Of a stretch of 64,000 nucleotides of DNA, positions 53,632 through 63,244 are shown piece after piece. The stretch covers positions 1 to 64,000 of the forward strand of contig NZ_AJHJ01000015.1 in NCBI RefSeq assembly GCF_000257645.1. The letters run 5' to 3'. Positions within the stretch are counted from its first letter, which is position 1. Each line of letters starts with the position of its first letter. The notes below the pieces were generated by a model that searched no databases, was not told the origin of the DNA, and saw nothing but the letters and a program-made list of their open reading frames with translations. The position numbers were made by a program, and so were the translations under genes. The DNA comes from Serratia sp. M24T3 (GTDB taxonomy: Bacteria; Pseudomonadota; Gammaproteobacteria; Enterobacterales; Enterobacteriaceae).

Positions 53632-54354
53632 ATGACGCAACCTTCTACGCCCGACAGACCTGCGCCCGGCTGGTACGGAAAACTTCCCGGCAATGGCGAT
53701 TTTTTGCGTCGTCGCTTGCCGGACGGGCTGATTAACAGTTGGTCTCACTGGTTTCAGTCGGGGATTGCCTGGCAAAAGCAGCAGCCCGCAACCGGCGTAC
53801 CGGTGACGCAGTTCGCCATGGCGCCGGTATGGAATTTTATTATCCCCGCCGCGCTGAGCGGTCAACACATTCAGATGGGATGCATGTTACCGGCACAGGA
53901 CCGCGTCGGGCGTCAGTATCCCATCTGCGCGATGAGCTTGCTGACTCTGGAAGAATGGCATCCGCTACAGTTGCGCATTGCCGGTCCGTGGTATCGCCAA
54001 CTGGGCATGACGCTTAACGAGGCGGTGAATCAGCGCTGCACCGCCGACCAGCTCGATCAGTCTCTGCTAACCATGCCCGCGCTGCCGAAACCGGATACCG
54101 GTGGGCTTTCGGACATTTTCGACGTTATTGGCTATCGCGACATTCCCGGCACGCTGAACTGGCCGCAGGTCGAGGAGTATTTTAACCCGTCGCAGTACAC
54201 CAGCTTCTGGTGGACCAACCAGAGCGATGGCAGCCCGCTGTTTACACACGTCCACAGCGGAAACTTTACTACACGTCTGTTCTCACTGCTGTTTCAGTCG
54301 GCCAATGCCCGACACACCGGGCGCAATGGTCTCTATCCGCCGATGTTTGAATGA
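53632..54354 (+). CDS. tagF: T6SS regulatory protein TagF
   Basis: 240 aa. The N-terminal region GWYGKLPGNGDFLRRRLPDGLINSW matches the TagF/DUF2094 family (shown in part). TagF represses T6SS activity post-translationally in Pseudomonas, where it interacts with Fha. TagH (Fha) and PppA are encoded in this operon, in keeping with that function. The stop is 33 bp before tssA. Confidence 0.88.
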   Translation: MTQPSTPDRPAPGWYGKLPGNGDFLRRRLPDGLINSWSHWFQSGIAWQKQQPATGVPVTQFAMAPVWNFIIPAALSGQHIQMGCMLPAQDRVGRQYPICAMSLLTLEEWHPLQLRIAGPWYRQLGMTLNEAVNQRCTADQLDQSLLTMPALPKPDTGGLSDIFDVIGYRDIPGTLNWPQVEEYFNPSQYTSFWWTNQSDGSPLFTHVHSGNFTTRLFSLLFQSANARHTGRNGLYPPMFE

Positions 54355-54386
54355 GGCGCTTAATTTATTGCAAGACAGGAACGTGG

Positions 54387-55421
54387 ATGAATATCGAACC
54401 GCTGCTGGCACCCATCAGTGCCGAACATCCCTGCGGGGAAAATCTCGAATATGACGCCGAGTTTATGAGTTTCGAACGCGCCTGCGAGGGCAAAGCCGAA
54501 CAACAGTTTGGCAAAACCATTATCCCCGCCGAAGCCCCGGACTGGCGTCAGGTTGAAAAACAGGGCCAGGCGCTGATGACTCGCTCCAAAGATTTACGGG
54601 TCATTTTACCACTCACCGAAGCCTGGACTCATCTCAACGGGCTGGAAGGTTTTGAAGCTGGGCTAAGTTTATTAACCGCGATCACCGAGAAATACTGGGA
54701 GCAGCTTTATCCCGAACTTAATTTCGACGGCGAGCCGGACCCGCTGCTGCGCATTAATACCCTGGCCAGCCTAGGCGAGCAGTCTTCATTAATGGCGGCG
54801 CTGCGGCAGGCCAAATTGCTGAAAAGCCCGAGCGGTGACATCTCTTTTCGAGATGCCGCTGCATTAATAGACGGCAGTAAAAATGATTGTGCGGGTTATC
54901 CCGGCGGCCTGTCGCGCCTGCAACAGGAGTTGGCAGACGGCGAAAACCCATCCGTGCAGACACTGGTCAGTATCGACGCCAGCCTGCGCCAGCTGCACCA
55001 GTGGGTGACCGGTCATCTGGGCGAAAGCGGAATGCCGGATCTCAGTGGCCTGTTTCGTACTCTCTCTGCGCTGTTGCAGGGTTATCACCAGCAGCAACAG
55101 GCACGGCTGCAGGCACAAGACGAGCAACTTGCCGCCGCCGAAGCGATAGCAGGAGAAAATACCGTGACCACAGCGACCACAACCGCCGCACCGCCGGTGA
55201 CCGACTGGCGGCAGGCACAGCTCACCTCTAAAGAAGACGCCCAGCTGATGCTGGAAAAAGTGAAGCAATATTTTCGTCAATACGAACCCAGCCATCCGGC
55301 ACCGATGATGCTGGAGCGCGTCGAGCGGCTGATTCAGCTCGATTTTCTGGAGATTATCCGCGAACTGGCACCCGATGCTGTCAATCAGCTGAAAGGCGTG
55401 CTGGGACGTAACGACAGCTAG
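54387..55421 (+). CDS. tssA: T6SS baseplate/tail-organiser protein TssA
   Basis: 344 aa. The N-terminal ImpA domain is typical (PISAEHPCGENLEYDAEF; DWRQVEKQGQALMTRSKDLRV) and the C-terminal helical domain (RVERLIQLDFLEIIRELAPDAVNQL) forms the dodecameric ring or cap. The start ATG 54387 follows AGGAACG and matches family starts; an in-frame extension to 54351 overlaps tagF and is not used. Confidence 0.92.
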   Translation: MNIEPLLAPISAEHPCGENLEYDAEFMSFERACEGKAEQQFGKTIIPAEAPDWRQVEKQGQALMTRSKDLRVILPLTEAWTHLNGLEGFEAGLSLLTAITEKYWEQLYPELNFDGEPDPLLRINTLASLGEQSSLMAALRQAKLLKSPSGDISFRDAAALIDGSKNDCAGYPGGLSRLQQELADGENPSVQTLVSIDASLRQLHQWVTGHLGESGMPDLSGLFRTLSALLQGYHQQQQARLQAQDEQLAAAEAIAGENTVTTATTTAAPPVTDWRQAQLTSKEDAQLMLEKVKQYFRQYEPSHPAPMMLERVERLIQLDFLEIIRELAPDAVNQLKGVLGRNDS

Positions 55422-55476
55422 GCCTTCGCGCCGACTCTTATTTAACCGCAGTGCATTTACTTGATGGAGAAACCAG

Positions 55477-56037
55477 ATGGCAAACTTCCCAGGCATAAAA
55501 AAAGCCCGCAGCGGGCAGAAATTCATTGCCCGTAATCGTGCACCGCGCGTGCAGATCGAATATGACGTCGAAATTTATGGCTCCGAGAAAAAAATCCAGA
55601 TCCCCTTTGTCATGGGCGTAATGGCGGATTTGGTGGGCCAGTCGCAGCAGGACCAAATGCCTATCGACGAGCGCAAGTTCCTCGAGATTGACATCGATAA
55701 CTTTGACGAGCGCATGAAGGCCTTACAGCCGCACATTGCCTATCACGTCGATAACACATTGACCGGTAAGGGCATGCTGGGCGTAGACCTGACGTTCAAC
55801 AGCATGGACGATTTTTCACCTGACGCTATCGTCCGTCGCGTCGAGCCGCTGGACAAACTGCTCGACGCCCGCACCCAGCTTTCCAACCTGCTTTCCTATA
55901 TGGATGGCAAAAACGGCGCTGAAGAGCTGATCTCTGAAATCCTTAAAAACCCTACCCTGCTCAAATCGCTGACTAACGCCGCGAAACCGGCCGACAAAGT
56001 GGCAGAAGACAGCAGCACGGAGACTAATCATGAGTAA
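55477..56037 (+). CDS. tssB: T6SS contractile sheath protein TssB (VipA)
   Basis: 186 aa. PRVQIEYDVEIYG and KIQIPFVMGVMADL near the N-terminus are family-diagnostic. TssB with TssC forms the contractile sheath. The gene is preceded by GGAG and overlaps tssC by 8 bp. Confidence 0.95.
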   Translation: MANFPGIKKARSGQKFIARNRAPRVQIEYDVEIYGSEKKIQIPFVMGVMADLVGQSQQDQMPIDERKFLEIDIDNFDERMKALQPHIAYHVDNTLTGKGMLGVDLTFNSMDDFSPDAIVRRVEPLDKLLDARTQLSNLLSYMDGKNGAEELISEILKNPTLLKSLTNAAKPADKVAEDSSTETNHE

Positions 56038-57532
56038 TTCCTCAACGACTCCTCTTGAACAGGCTTCACAGCAAAGCTTTACCCAGGATGAATTCTCGGC
56101 GCTGCTCAATAAAGAATTCAAGCCAAAAACCGATTCTGCCCGCGATGCTATCGAAAGCGCGGTGAAAACCCTGGCCGAGCAGGCGCTGGAAAATACCGTG
56201 CCGCTGTCGACCGACGCCTACCGCACCATTCAGGCGCTGATCGCAGAAATAGACCAGAAGCTGTCGCAGCAGGTTAACCAGATCATGCATCACGAATCTT
56301 TCCAGAAGCTGGAAGGCGCGTGGCGCGGTCTGCATTATCTGGTCAACAACACTGAAACCGACGAAATGCTGAAAATCCGCGTGATGAATATCAGCAAGAA
56401 AGAGCTGGCGCGCAATCTGAAACGCCATAAGGGTATCGGCTGGGATCAGGGTCCGCTGTTTAAAAAAATCTATGAAGAAGAGTACGGACAGTTTGGTGGC
56501 GAACCGTTTGGCTGCCTGATTGGCGACTACTATTTCGACCACAGCCCGCAGGATGTCGAAACGCTGGGCGAGATTGCCAAGATAAGCGCCGCCGCGCACT
56601 GCCCGTTCATCTCGGGTGCCTCGCCGAGCGCGCTGCAGATGGAAAGCTGGCAAGAGCTGGCTAACCCGCGTGACCTGACCAAGATCTTCCAGAATACTGA
56701 GTACGCTGCCTGGCGCACGCTGCGCGAAAGTGAAGATACCCGTTATCTGGGCCTGGTGATGCCGCGCTTCCTGTCACGTTTGCCCTACGGTATTCGCACC
56801 AATCCAGTAGACAGCTTTGATTTTGAAGAAGATACCGAAGGCGCAACCCACAAGAACTACACCTGGGCCAACGCCGCCTACGCCATGGGCGCAAACATCA
56901 ACCGTTCATTTAAAGAGTTCGGCTGGTGTACGTCGATTCGCGGTGTCGAGTCCGGCGGTTCGGTTGAAAACCTGCCGTGCCATGTGTTCCCGAGCGACGA
57001 CGGCGGCGTGGATATGAAATGTCCGACGGAAATTGCCATCAGCGACCGTCGTGAAGCCGAGCTGGCGAAAAACGGCTTTATCCCTCTGATTCACCGTAAA
57101 AACTCTGACTTTGCCGCGTTTATCGGTGCGCAGTCGCTGCAAAAACCGGAAGAGTATTACGACGCTGACGCCAGCGCCAACGCTCAACTGGCAGCGCGCC
57201 TGCCGTACCTGTTTGCCTGCTGCCGCTTTGCCCATTATCTGAAATGCATTGTGCGCGACAAGATTGGTTCGTTCCGCGAGCGCCAAGACATGGAACGCTG
57301 GCTGAACGAGTGGATCGTTCACTATGTGGATGGCGACCCGGCCAACTCTTCCCAACAAACCAAATCGCGTAAGCCACTGGCTGACGCACAAATCCAGGTC
57401 GAAGAAATTGAGGACAATCCCGGTTATTACTCGGCCAAGTTCTTCCTGCGCCCGCACTACCAGCTGGAAGGGTTAACGGTGTCTCTGCGCCTGGTATCCA
57501 AACTGCCTTCGCTTAAACAAAAGCAGGCTTAG
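56030..57532 (+). CDS. tssC: T6SS contractile sheath protein TssC (VipB)
   Basis: 500 aa. Family blocks include WRGLHYLVNNTETDEMLKIRV, PFGCLIGDYYFDH, and PFISGASPSALQMESWQEL. It coassembles with TssB into the sheath that contracts to fire the Hcp/VgrG tube. It overlaps tssB and is followed by hcp. Confidence 0.96.
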   Translation: MSNSSTTPLEQASQQSFTQDEFSALLNKEFKPKTDSARDAIESAVKTLAEQALENTVPLSTDAYRTIQALIAEIDQKLSQQVNQIMHHESFQKLEGAWRGLHYLVNNTETDEMLKIRVMNISKKELARNLKRHKGIGWDQGPLFKKIYEEEYGQFGGEPFGCLIGDYYFDHSPQDVETLGEIAKISAAAHCPFISGASPSALQMESWQELANPRDLTKIFQNTEYAAWRTLRESEDTRYLGLVMPRFLSRLPYGIRTNPVDSFDFEEDTEGATHKNYTWANAAYAMGANINRSFKEFGWCTSIRGVESGGSVENLPCHVFPSDDGGVDMKCPTEIAISDRREAELAKNGFIPLIHRKNSDFAAFIGAQSLQKPEEYYDADASANAQLAARLPYLFACCRFAHYLKCIVRDKIGSFRERQDMERWLNEWIVHYVDGDPANSSQQTKSRKPLADAQIQVEEIEDNPGYYSAKFFLRPHYQLEGLTVSLRLVSKLPSLKQKQA

Positions 57533-57607
57533 CGGTCACTCGCTTTTATCTCTTGTCGGTTTTCACTACCCCTTCGTTTACACAATGACTAATGGAGTTT
57601 TTCAACT

Positions 57608-58090
57608 ATGGCTATTTCAATGTTCCTGCAGGTTAGCGGTATCACTGGCGAATCAAAAGATTCCAACCACACCGGATGGTCGGACATTTTATCTTTCTCC
57701 TGGGGCGCCAATCAGCCAAACAACATGAACGTCGGTGGCGGTGGCGGTGCCGGTAAAGTGTATTTTAACGATCTGCACGTGAATGCGCTGATCGACAAAG
57801 CGACGCCGAGCCTGATGAAATACTGTGCCAACGGTGAGCACATCCCAACCATTACATTGTCTGTTTGCAAGGCCGGTGGGACTCAGGTTGAGTACACCCA
57901 AATCGTTCTGACTCAGGTTTTGGTGACCGCAGTGCAATATATCGGTGCCCACACTGATGACACCGTCGGCATCAACTATTCATTCCAGGCCGCGTCGGTC
58001 AAGAGCGAATACTGGGTGCAGCTGGATACCGGTGGTCAGGGTGCTTCTACCGAATTCACTTGGGATATCAAACAGAACACCGGTTCTTAA
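57608..58090 (+). CDS. hcp: T6SS tube protein Hcp (TssD)
   Basis: 160-aa secreted tube subunit. The N-terminal MAISMFLQVSGITGESKD and the AGKVYFNDLHVNALIDKATPSL segment are characteristic. Hexamers stack into the tube that carries effectors. It is followed by a strong stem-loop at 58120-58141, which may keep hcp mRNA levels high relative to the downstream genes. Confidence 0.96.
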   Translation: MAISMFLQVSGITGESKDSNHTGWSDILSFSWGANQPNNMNVGGGGGAGKVYFNDLHVNALIDKATPSLMKYCANGEHIPTITLSVCKAGGTQVEYTQIVLTQVLVTAVQYIGAHTDDTVGINYSFQAASVKSEYWVQLDTGGQGASTEFTWDIKQNTGS

Positions 58091-58119
58091 TCGCCTATCT
58101 TTTTGTAAAAACTTAACAA

Positions 58120-58141
58120 ATCCCCTCTTTTTGGAGGGGAT
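58120..58141 (+). terminator. Stem-loop after hcp (attenuator or mRNA stabiliser)
   Basis: ATCCCCTC/GAGGGGAT is an 8-bp perfect stem with a 6-nt T-rich loop, 30 bp after the hcp stop and before tagH. No downstream T-run, so it is more likely to protect the 3' end of hcp mRNA than to end transcription. Confidence 0.6.
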
Positions 58142-58177
58142 AGTTCCGCCTCAGGTGAACTCATTCAGGTTGCGACT

Positions 58178-60007
58178 ATGCGATTTACCCTCGTAAAAAG
58201 TAAAAATGGCGTTCAGCCCCCCCAGACCAGCTGCGACTTCGCCCCGCCGGGTGGCACTATTGGCCGCAGTGAGGATAATAATTTCACCTTGCCAGATGAA
58301 AACCGCGCAATTTCACGGTTGCAGGCGCTGGTCCATATTTCTGCCGAGGGCGAATGCCGCCTGACCAATCGCGGCAATGTGATCAACGTTGAGTTCAATG
58401 GCATTCCACTGGAGCGCGGTCGTCAGGTTGAATTGCAGGATGGCGATCGGCTGGGTATCGGTGACTATCTGATTGAAGTGTCATCCCTGGCTCAAAGCGC
58501 ACCAAAAACGGACGCGGCGCTGATGTCAAAATCGTTGAAAGCCGTGCCAGCCAGCTCTCGGCTCAGCCCGGCAGCCGCGATTCCCGGTGAAATATGGGAC
58601 AGCCTTGCCGATGAATTTTCCACTGATAACCGTGCGCAAACCCAGGCTCAGGCCGCTGCCGATGTGCAAAAAGCTAAAAATAATCCGCTGACCGAGTTGC
58701 AGACCCAGGAATTGAATCCTGTTGATCCTATCCTGCAAATCGAAAACCCTGCCGAGCTGCACCAGCTCAATAAACGCGAGACTGACCCGACGCGCTTATT
58801 CACAGCCGACAGCCCGTTTGAGCAGGAACACATTCTTAAGAATCCGACGCCGAGCGCGCTTTTGGCACAGGAATCATCGTTAAAAAGGCCCGACTCGGCG
58901 CAGCAGGAACTGGATCCGCTGGCACTGTTTGGCGGTGCAGCAACCTCGTCCGATGGCAATGACCTGTTCGGCCTGATGGTCGATAGCGGCCAGCCTCTAA
59001 CGCCGCCGGAGCATTTTCAGAGTATTGAGCCGCAGGCCGAACCGCCCAAACAGCCCTCTGTTCAGCACTCACAGCCGCTGCCGACAGAAGCTTTGACACG
59101 CCCCGATCCTCAGCCGCCATTGCCATCAGAGATGCGCCCTGAAATTCAGGCTCATCTTGCGCGACAGGCAGAGCAGGCAAGTCGTCAACGCTCTCCTGAG
59201 CCACAGCAGGCCTACGAGCCTCATTCAGCTCCTTTTACTGCCGAACAACCCTCGTCAGAAGCTCCCGTTAACCCAACGTTTGAGCCGGAAGAAAAACTTG
59301 CTCCGCAACCTTCGCTTTCAGCGGGCCGCATGGGTATCGATCCGGTTTCCTACCAGCGCCAACCGGCGCGGCAAAGTGATAACAGCCCGCACCTTGACGG
59401 CAACCTGTTGCAAGGCCTGCTGGAAGGCATCGGCCTGAGCGATATGCAAAATCAGCCGGATTTCGATGCAGAGAAGATGCGCCTGCTGGGTCAGGTTGTC
59501 AGCCTGTTTTCGCAAGGCACCGTCGCGCTGCTGTCTTCGCGCTCAATGCTGAAACGCGGGGTCAAAGCGGAGATGACGATGATCCTCGATGAAGCCAACA
59601 ACCCGTTCAAACTGCTGCCTTCCGGGAAAACGGTACTGATGCAGATGTTTGGTACTCAGATGCCGGGTTTTATGCAGCCAGAACAGGCGGTGCGTGACGC
59701 GCTAATCGATTTGCAGGCCCACCAGCTCGGGATGATCGCCGGCATTCGCGCCATCATTGCTGCCATGTTGCAATCTTTCAATCCAGAACTGCTGGAAACT
59801 CAGGCGCGGGAGGCCGGACAGCTGCCGCGAATGGCGCTCTCCACCAAGCGCAAGGCTGCACTCTGGGACTATTTCATCAAGAACTATCAAAAGACGTCGG
59901 GAGAAATTGAGGATGATTTCCATACCCTGTTTGGCGAGGCTTTTCTGCATGCCTATGACGTTGAAGTTGAACAATACAAAGACCTGCAAACCAAACAGGG
60001 AAAATAA
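58178..60007 (+). CDS. tagH: T6SS FHA-domain protein TagH (Fha)
   Basis: 609 aa. The N-terminal FHA domain (about residues 5-105) carries GTIGRSEDNNFTLPD and a phosphothreonine-binding pattern. A long, low-complexity Pro/Gln-rich middle (about 115-410) leads to a TagH/ImpI C-terminal domain (about 415-595, with MILDEANNPFKLLPSGK). Known role: it binds a phosphothreonine made by PpkA and promotes T6SS assembly. Its stop overlaps the pppA start by 1 nt. Confidence 0.9.
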   Translation: MRFTLVKSKNGVQPPQTSCDFAPPGGTIGRSEDNNFTLPDENRAISRLQALVHISAEGECRLTNRGNVINVEFNGIPLERGRQVELQDGDRLGIGDYLIEVSSLAQSAPKTDAALMSKSLKAVPASSRLSPAAAIPGEIWDSLADEFSTDNRAQTQAQAAADVQKAKNNPLTELQTQELNPVDPILQIENPAELHQLNKRETDPTRLFTADSPFEQEHILKNPTPSALLAQESSLKRPDSAQQELDPLALFGGAATSSDGNDLFGLMVDSGQPLTPPEHFQSIEPQAEPPKQPSVQHSQPLPTEALTRPDPQPPLPSEMRPEIQAHLARQAEQASRQRSPEPQQAYEPHSAPFTAEQPSSEAPVNPTFEPEEKLAPQPSLSAGRMGIDPVSYQRQPARQSDNSPHLDGNLLQGLLEGIGLSDMQNQPDFDAEKMRLLGQVVSLFSQGTVALLSSRSMLKRGVKAEMTMILDEANNPFKLLPSGKTVLMQMFGTQMPGFMQPEQAVRDALIDLQAHQLGMIAGIRAIIAAMLQSFNPELLETQAREAGQLPRMALSTKRKAALWDYFIKNYQKTSGEIEDDFHTLFGEAFLHAYDVEVEQYKDLQTKQGK

Positions 60008-60786
60008 TGAATATTACTTTTGCAACGACGTCTAATCAGGGAATTCGCGCCAGCAATCAGGACAGCATCGGGCAGATAGTGGGCAATCGCTCAGCCTGTT
60101 TTGTGGTGTGTGACGGCATTGCTGGCATTCCGGGCGGAGAAGTCGCCGCGCAAATCGCCAGCAACACTCTGCTCGAGAATTTCAACGGCGAAAACCATCT
60201 CGATGCCCAGCACATTGCGCAGCATATCAATCGTGCCAATCAGGCAATCCTGACCGGGCAGAAACAAAGTAGCGAACTGAAAAATATGGGCACCACCTTG
60301 GTCAGCCTGTTTGTCGATCGTGATTACAAACTGGCCTACTGGGCGCACGCCGGGGACAGCCGACTCTACGCTTTTCGCCGCGGCTATTTGATGCAGACCA
60401 CTCGCGATCACAGCCTGGTACAGCAGATGAAAGATGCGGGTTATCAGACCCAGGGCGTTAACAGTAATCTGCTCTACTTCGCATTGGGGATGCACGAACA
60501 GCGCGAGGCCAGCTACAGCGACGTATTGCCACTGGAAGACGGTGACGTGTTTTTACTCTGTACCGACGGCTTTTGGCACGAGTTAAGTACTGACGATATG
60601 GAACAAACGTTGCGCATGGTCAATTCCCCCAATGAATGGCTGGTGCTGATGCTGGAAATCCTCAAACGCTCGGAGAAAAAAGATAACTTTTCTGCCATCG
60701 CGATTTGGGTCGGTAATCCGCAGGACACCACCCTGCTGCATTCGCTCGGCGACGCGCAAAGAATTTTGCTGGCTCCCAACAAGTAG
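60007..60786 (+). CDS. pppA: T6SS PP2C-family Ser/Thr phosphatase PppA
   Basis: 259-aa protein phosphatase. Metal and active-site motifs are CDGIAGIPGGEVAA, HAGDSRLYAFR, TDGFWHELS and DNFSAIAIWV; the usual DGMGG motif reads DGIAG. It removes phosphate from Fha and shuts down T6SS firing. The opposing kinase PpkA is not in the window; it may be further downstream. Confidence 0.92.
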   Translation: MNITFATTSNQGIRASNQDSIGQIVGNRSACFVVCDGIAGIPGGEVAAQIASNTLLENFNGENHLDAQHIAQHINRANQAILTGQKQSSELKNMGTTLVSLFVDRDYKLAYWAHAGDSRLYAFRRGYLMQTTRDHSLVQQMKDAGYQTQGVNSNLLYFALGMHEQREASYSDVLPLEDGDVFLLCTDGFWHELSTDDMEQTLRMVNSPNEWLVLMLEILKRSEKKDNFSAIAIWVGNPQDTTLLHSLGDAQRILLAPNK

Positions 60787-60809
60787 CCGATTAACAGGTG
60801 AGAGACCTT

Positions 60810-61757
60810 ATGAAAGCATGGATTTGGCCTTTGTGCCTGCTCACTCTGCCGGCACTGGCTCAGGCACAGGATTACCGTATTGCCTGGTCACCTGGCAGCA
60901 AACAGGCGGCGTATCTCGATGACGTAAAAAGTGCTCGTGCCAGCAGCTGGTGTGCGCCGACCTTGCCTTTGCGTATCGTCGCACAAAAGAAATTCAATGC
61001 CGATTCACTGGCAGAATTCCTTCCCGCCGTGGGTGCGTTAATGCATAAAGAGTGTAGCCAGTTGACCACTCTTAACTGGCAGGCGGTAGACAGTAAAGGG
61101 CAGCTACAGCAAAAAGGCACGGCAGTAAACAAAAACGGCTGGAAAGTCACCGCCGAACAAAGCGAGAGCGCGCAGCAGACCGCCACCGCAACAACGCCGT
61201 CACCCGCAACGTCTCTGCCCTCGCCCGAGGCGGCCGACACCGCACAGATCAGTAAATTCGAAACGCCCGACGCCTGCCATTTCAGAACCTTTTGGGGCCC
61301 TCAGTCGAGCGCGTTGTTCTTTCCCAGCGGGCAAAGCGGTCTGCATTGCGACCCGCAGGGATGGTTGAACGGTAGCGCCGAGAACCAGCCAGGCAACGGC
61401 GAAGCGCTAAATTATCTTAGCGGCTATCCGCTGCTGGGCCTGCCAGAAAATGCAGAAAAAACCGCACTCAGCGTGCTCAGCGCCAACAACCAGCGACTGA
61501 TTCTGGCTAACGCCTCAGTGAAAGACAGCTGGCTAATCTTGCCCTATGACAGCAATGCACGCGCCTGGCGTTTTAAAGGAAAAATGGCGATTGAGGGCCA
61601 GCCGGGCAGTAAACAGCCCGCGCAGTTAAAAAATCTTAGCCAACAGTGGGGCCTGACCGGCAGCAACATCCCGCTAAATGCGGTTTTCATCGAGAAACTG
61701 CATCCTGAATGGCGCAATCCTGCCGCCGATACGCTGGCCAAAACCGACAACAAATAG
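60810..61757 (+). CDS. Exported T6SS-associated protein of unknown function
   Basis: 315 aa with a clear Sec signal peptide (WIWPLCLLTLPALAQA about 3-18) and periplasmic features: paired Cys (WCAP, HKECSQ), a low-complexity Thr/Pro/Ala segment (about 110-145), and a further CHFRTFWGPQSSALFF block. No family is recognised. The ATG at 60810 is chosen over GTG 60798 because the AGGTGAGAG precedes it. It lies between pppA and tagJ in a tightly packed operon, so a role in periplasmic sensing or assembly of the membrane complex is likely. Confidence 0.7.
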   Translation: MKAWIWPLCLLTLPALAQAQDYRIAWSPGSKQAAYLDDVKSARASSWCAPTLPLRIVAQKKFNADSLAEFLPAVGALMHKECSQLTTLNWQAVDSKGQLQQKGTAVNKNGWKVTAEQSESAQQTATATTPSPATSLPSPEAADTAQISKFETPDACHFRTFWGPQSSALFFPSGQSGLHCDPQGWLNGSAENQPGNGEALNYLSGYPLLGLPENAEKTALSVLSANNQRLILANASVKDSWLILPYDSNARAWRFKGKMAIEGQPGSKQPAQLKNLSQQWGLTGSNIPLNAVFIEKLHPEWRNPAADTLAKTDNK

Positions 61758-61780
61758 CCAACCACACAGTGAGGCTCTGT

Positions 61781-62620
61781 ATGACACTCCTTTCCGACAT
61801 GCTGCGCAACGGCACACTGGCGCAGGCTATCGAAGCGCTACGCAGTGACATTGGCGTTCGTCCGGCAGATGCTGATCTGCGGGCATCGCTGGTGCAATTA
61901 TTGTGTTTACGCGGTGACTGGCGCGGCGCACTGGCACAGCTCAAAGCCTGGAAAGTGCTGGCACCCATGGCGCTGCCGACGGTGACATTATTGAGTCAGG
62001 CGGTTGAAGGCGAACTGCAGCGTCAGCAGGTATTTAACCGCGAGGCGTCGCCAAGACTATTAAGTGATGACGCACCCTGGCTAAAGCTGATGGTGGAAGC
62101 CCTGCTCAACAACAATCTGGACGCCGATGAGAGTCGTTACCAGGCATTAGAGGCCGCGCCGCTAAATCCCGGCCAGCTGCGTCGTCAGCCGCGCCCCGGA
62201 GAAAGTGAAGCCGCTACGCTGGATTTTGCCTGGCTGACCGACGGGGACGATCGCCTCGGTCCGGTATGCGAAACGATTGTAAACGGTGTTTATCACTGGA
62301 TTTCATTTAGCGCTATTGAACGAATTCAGTTTCAGCCGCCGGCCAGCGTCACTGATTTAGTATGGCGGCACTGTCTGGTCCAACTGCGTAACGGCAATGA
62401 ACAGGTGTGCCAGTTGCCGGTCCGCTATCCGTTCGCCTTTTATGATGCCCTGAACACTCAAAGCGAAGAAGCACTGATGCTGGCACAAAAAACCGAATGG
62501 TCACAACCTGACGCCGCTCAGGACCTGTTTATCGGCCACGGCCAACGCGTTTGGCTAGACGACGATCGGGAATTTTCGCTACTGGAAATCGACTTATTGC
62601 AATTCAGCGAACCTGAATAA
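61781..62620 (+). CDS. tagJ: T6SS accessory protein TagJ (ImpE family)
   Basis: 279-aa protein. The N-terminal tetratricopeptide-like helices (LLSDMLRNGTLAQAIEALRSDIG ... LRGDWRGALAQLKAW) and the C-terminal ImpE region (VWRHCLVQLRNGNEQVCQLPVRYP) identify the family. TagJ binds TssB and is proposed to stimulate ClpV-dependent sheath recycling. ATG 61781 lies 24 bp after the preceding stop; an extension to 61709 overlaps that gene and is not used. Confidence 0.88.
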   Translation: MTLLSDMLRNGTLAQAIEALRSDIGVRPADADLRASLVQLLCLRGDWRGALAQLKAWKVLAPMALPTVTLLSQAVEGELQRQQVFNREASPRLLSDDAPWLKLMVEALLNNNLDADESRYQALEAAPLNPGQLRRQPRPGESEAATLDFAWLTDGDDRLGPVCETIVNGVYHWISFSAIERIQFQPPASVTDLVWRHCLVQLRNGNEQVCQLPVRYPFAFYDALNTQSEEALMLAQKTEWSQPDAAQDLFIGHGQRVWLDDDREFSLLEIDLLQFSEPE

Positions 62621-62669
62621 TTTCTGATTTTACCTTAATCAGCCCTTCCCCTTCAGCCGGAGCCCACTT

Positions 62670-63242
62670 ATGAAGCCCACTTCTTTGATGCCGGAAGGTG
62701 AAGACCTTTTCCGCACGGGCTATCAGGCGCGTGAAAATAATCCGCGCATGACCAGCCGTGACAAAGTGCAGCCCGGCCTGCTTGACCGATTGACCGACGA
62801 CGAGCCGGAAAAGCGTGAGTTCAACCCGGCAAAAAACGTTATTACCCACAGCGAGCTGCGCCGACAGGTGTTGCGCGACTTACAGTGGCTGTTCAACTGT
62901 GTGAATAACGAAGAGCAACACGATCTCACCGCCTTTGCCGAGGTTCGTTCATCGGTGCTCAACTTTGGCGTATCTCCGCTGGCCGGTAAACGGATGTCGG
63001 ATATCGAATGGAACGACGTGCAGCGCCGTTTGACGCAGGCAATTATCAATTTTGAGCCAAGAATTATCGCCCGCGACTTGCAGGTGAAATGTATTACCGA
63101 CCCAAAATCGCTGGATACACACAATATTCTCTCGATCGAAATCAAGGGCAATCTGTGGTGCGTTCCCTGGCCGCTGGAATTCCTGTTTCGCACCGACATT
63201 GATTTAGAAATCGGGCACTTTGAACTTAAGGATCTCGGCTAA
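62670..63242 (+). CDS. tssE: T6SS baseplate protein TssE (gp25-like)
   Basis: 190 aa, somewhat longer than average. Core family pattern: PGLLDRLTDDEP, HSELRRQVLRDLQWLFN, VLNFGVSPLAGKRMS, TQAIINFEPRI, and a C-terminal beta region ending with the P-L-E-F segment. The first about 20 residues are a less conserved extension. TssE resembles gp25, the baseplate wedge that initiates sheath polymerisation. Two bases separate it from tssF. Confidence 0.93.
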   Translation: MKPTSLMPEGEDLFRTGYQARENNPRMTSRDKVQPGLLDRLTDDEPEKREFNPAKNVITHSELRRQVLRDLQWLFNCVNNEEQHDLTAFAEVRSSVLNFGVSPLAGKRMSDIEWNDVQRRLTQAIINFEPRIIARDLQVKCITDPKSLDTHNILSIEIKGNLWCVPWPLEFLFRTDIDLEIGHFELKDLG

Positions 63243-63244
63243 TC

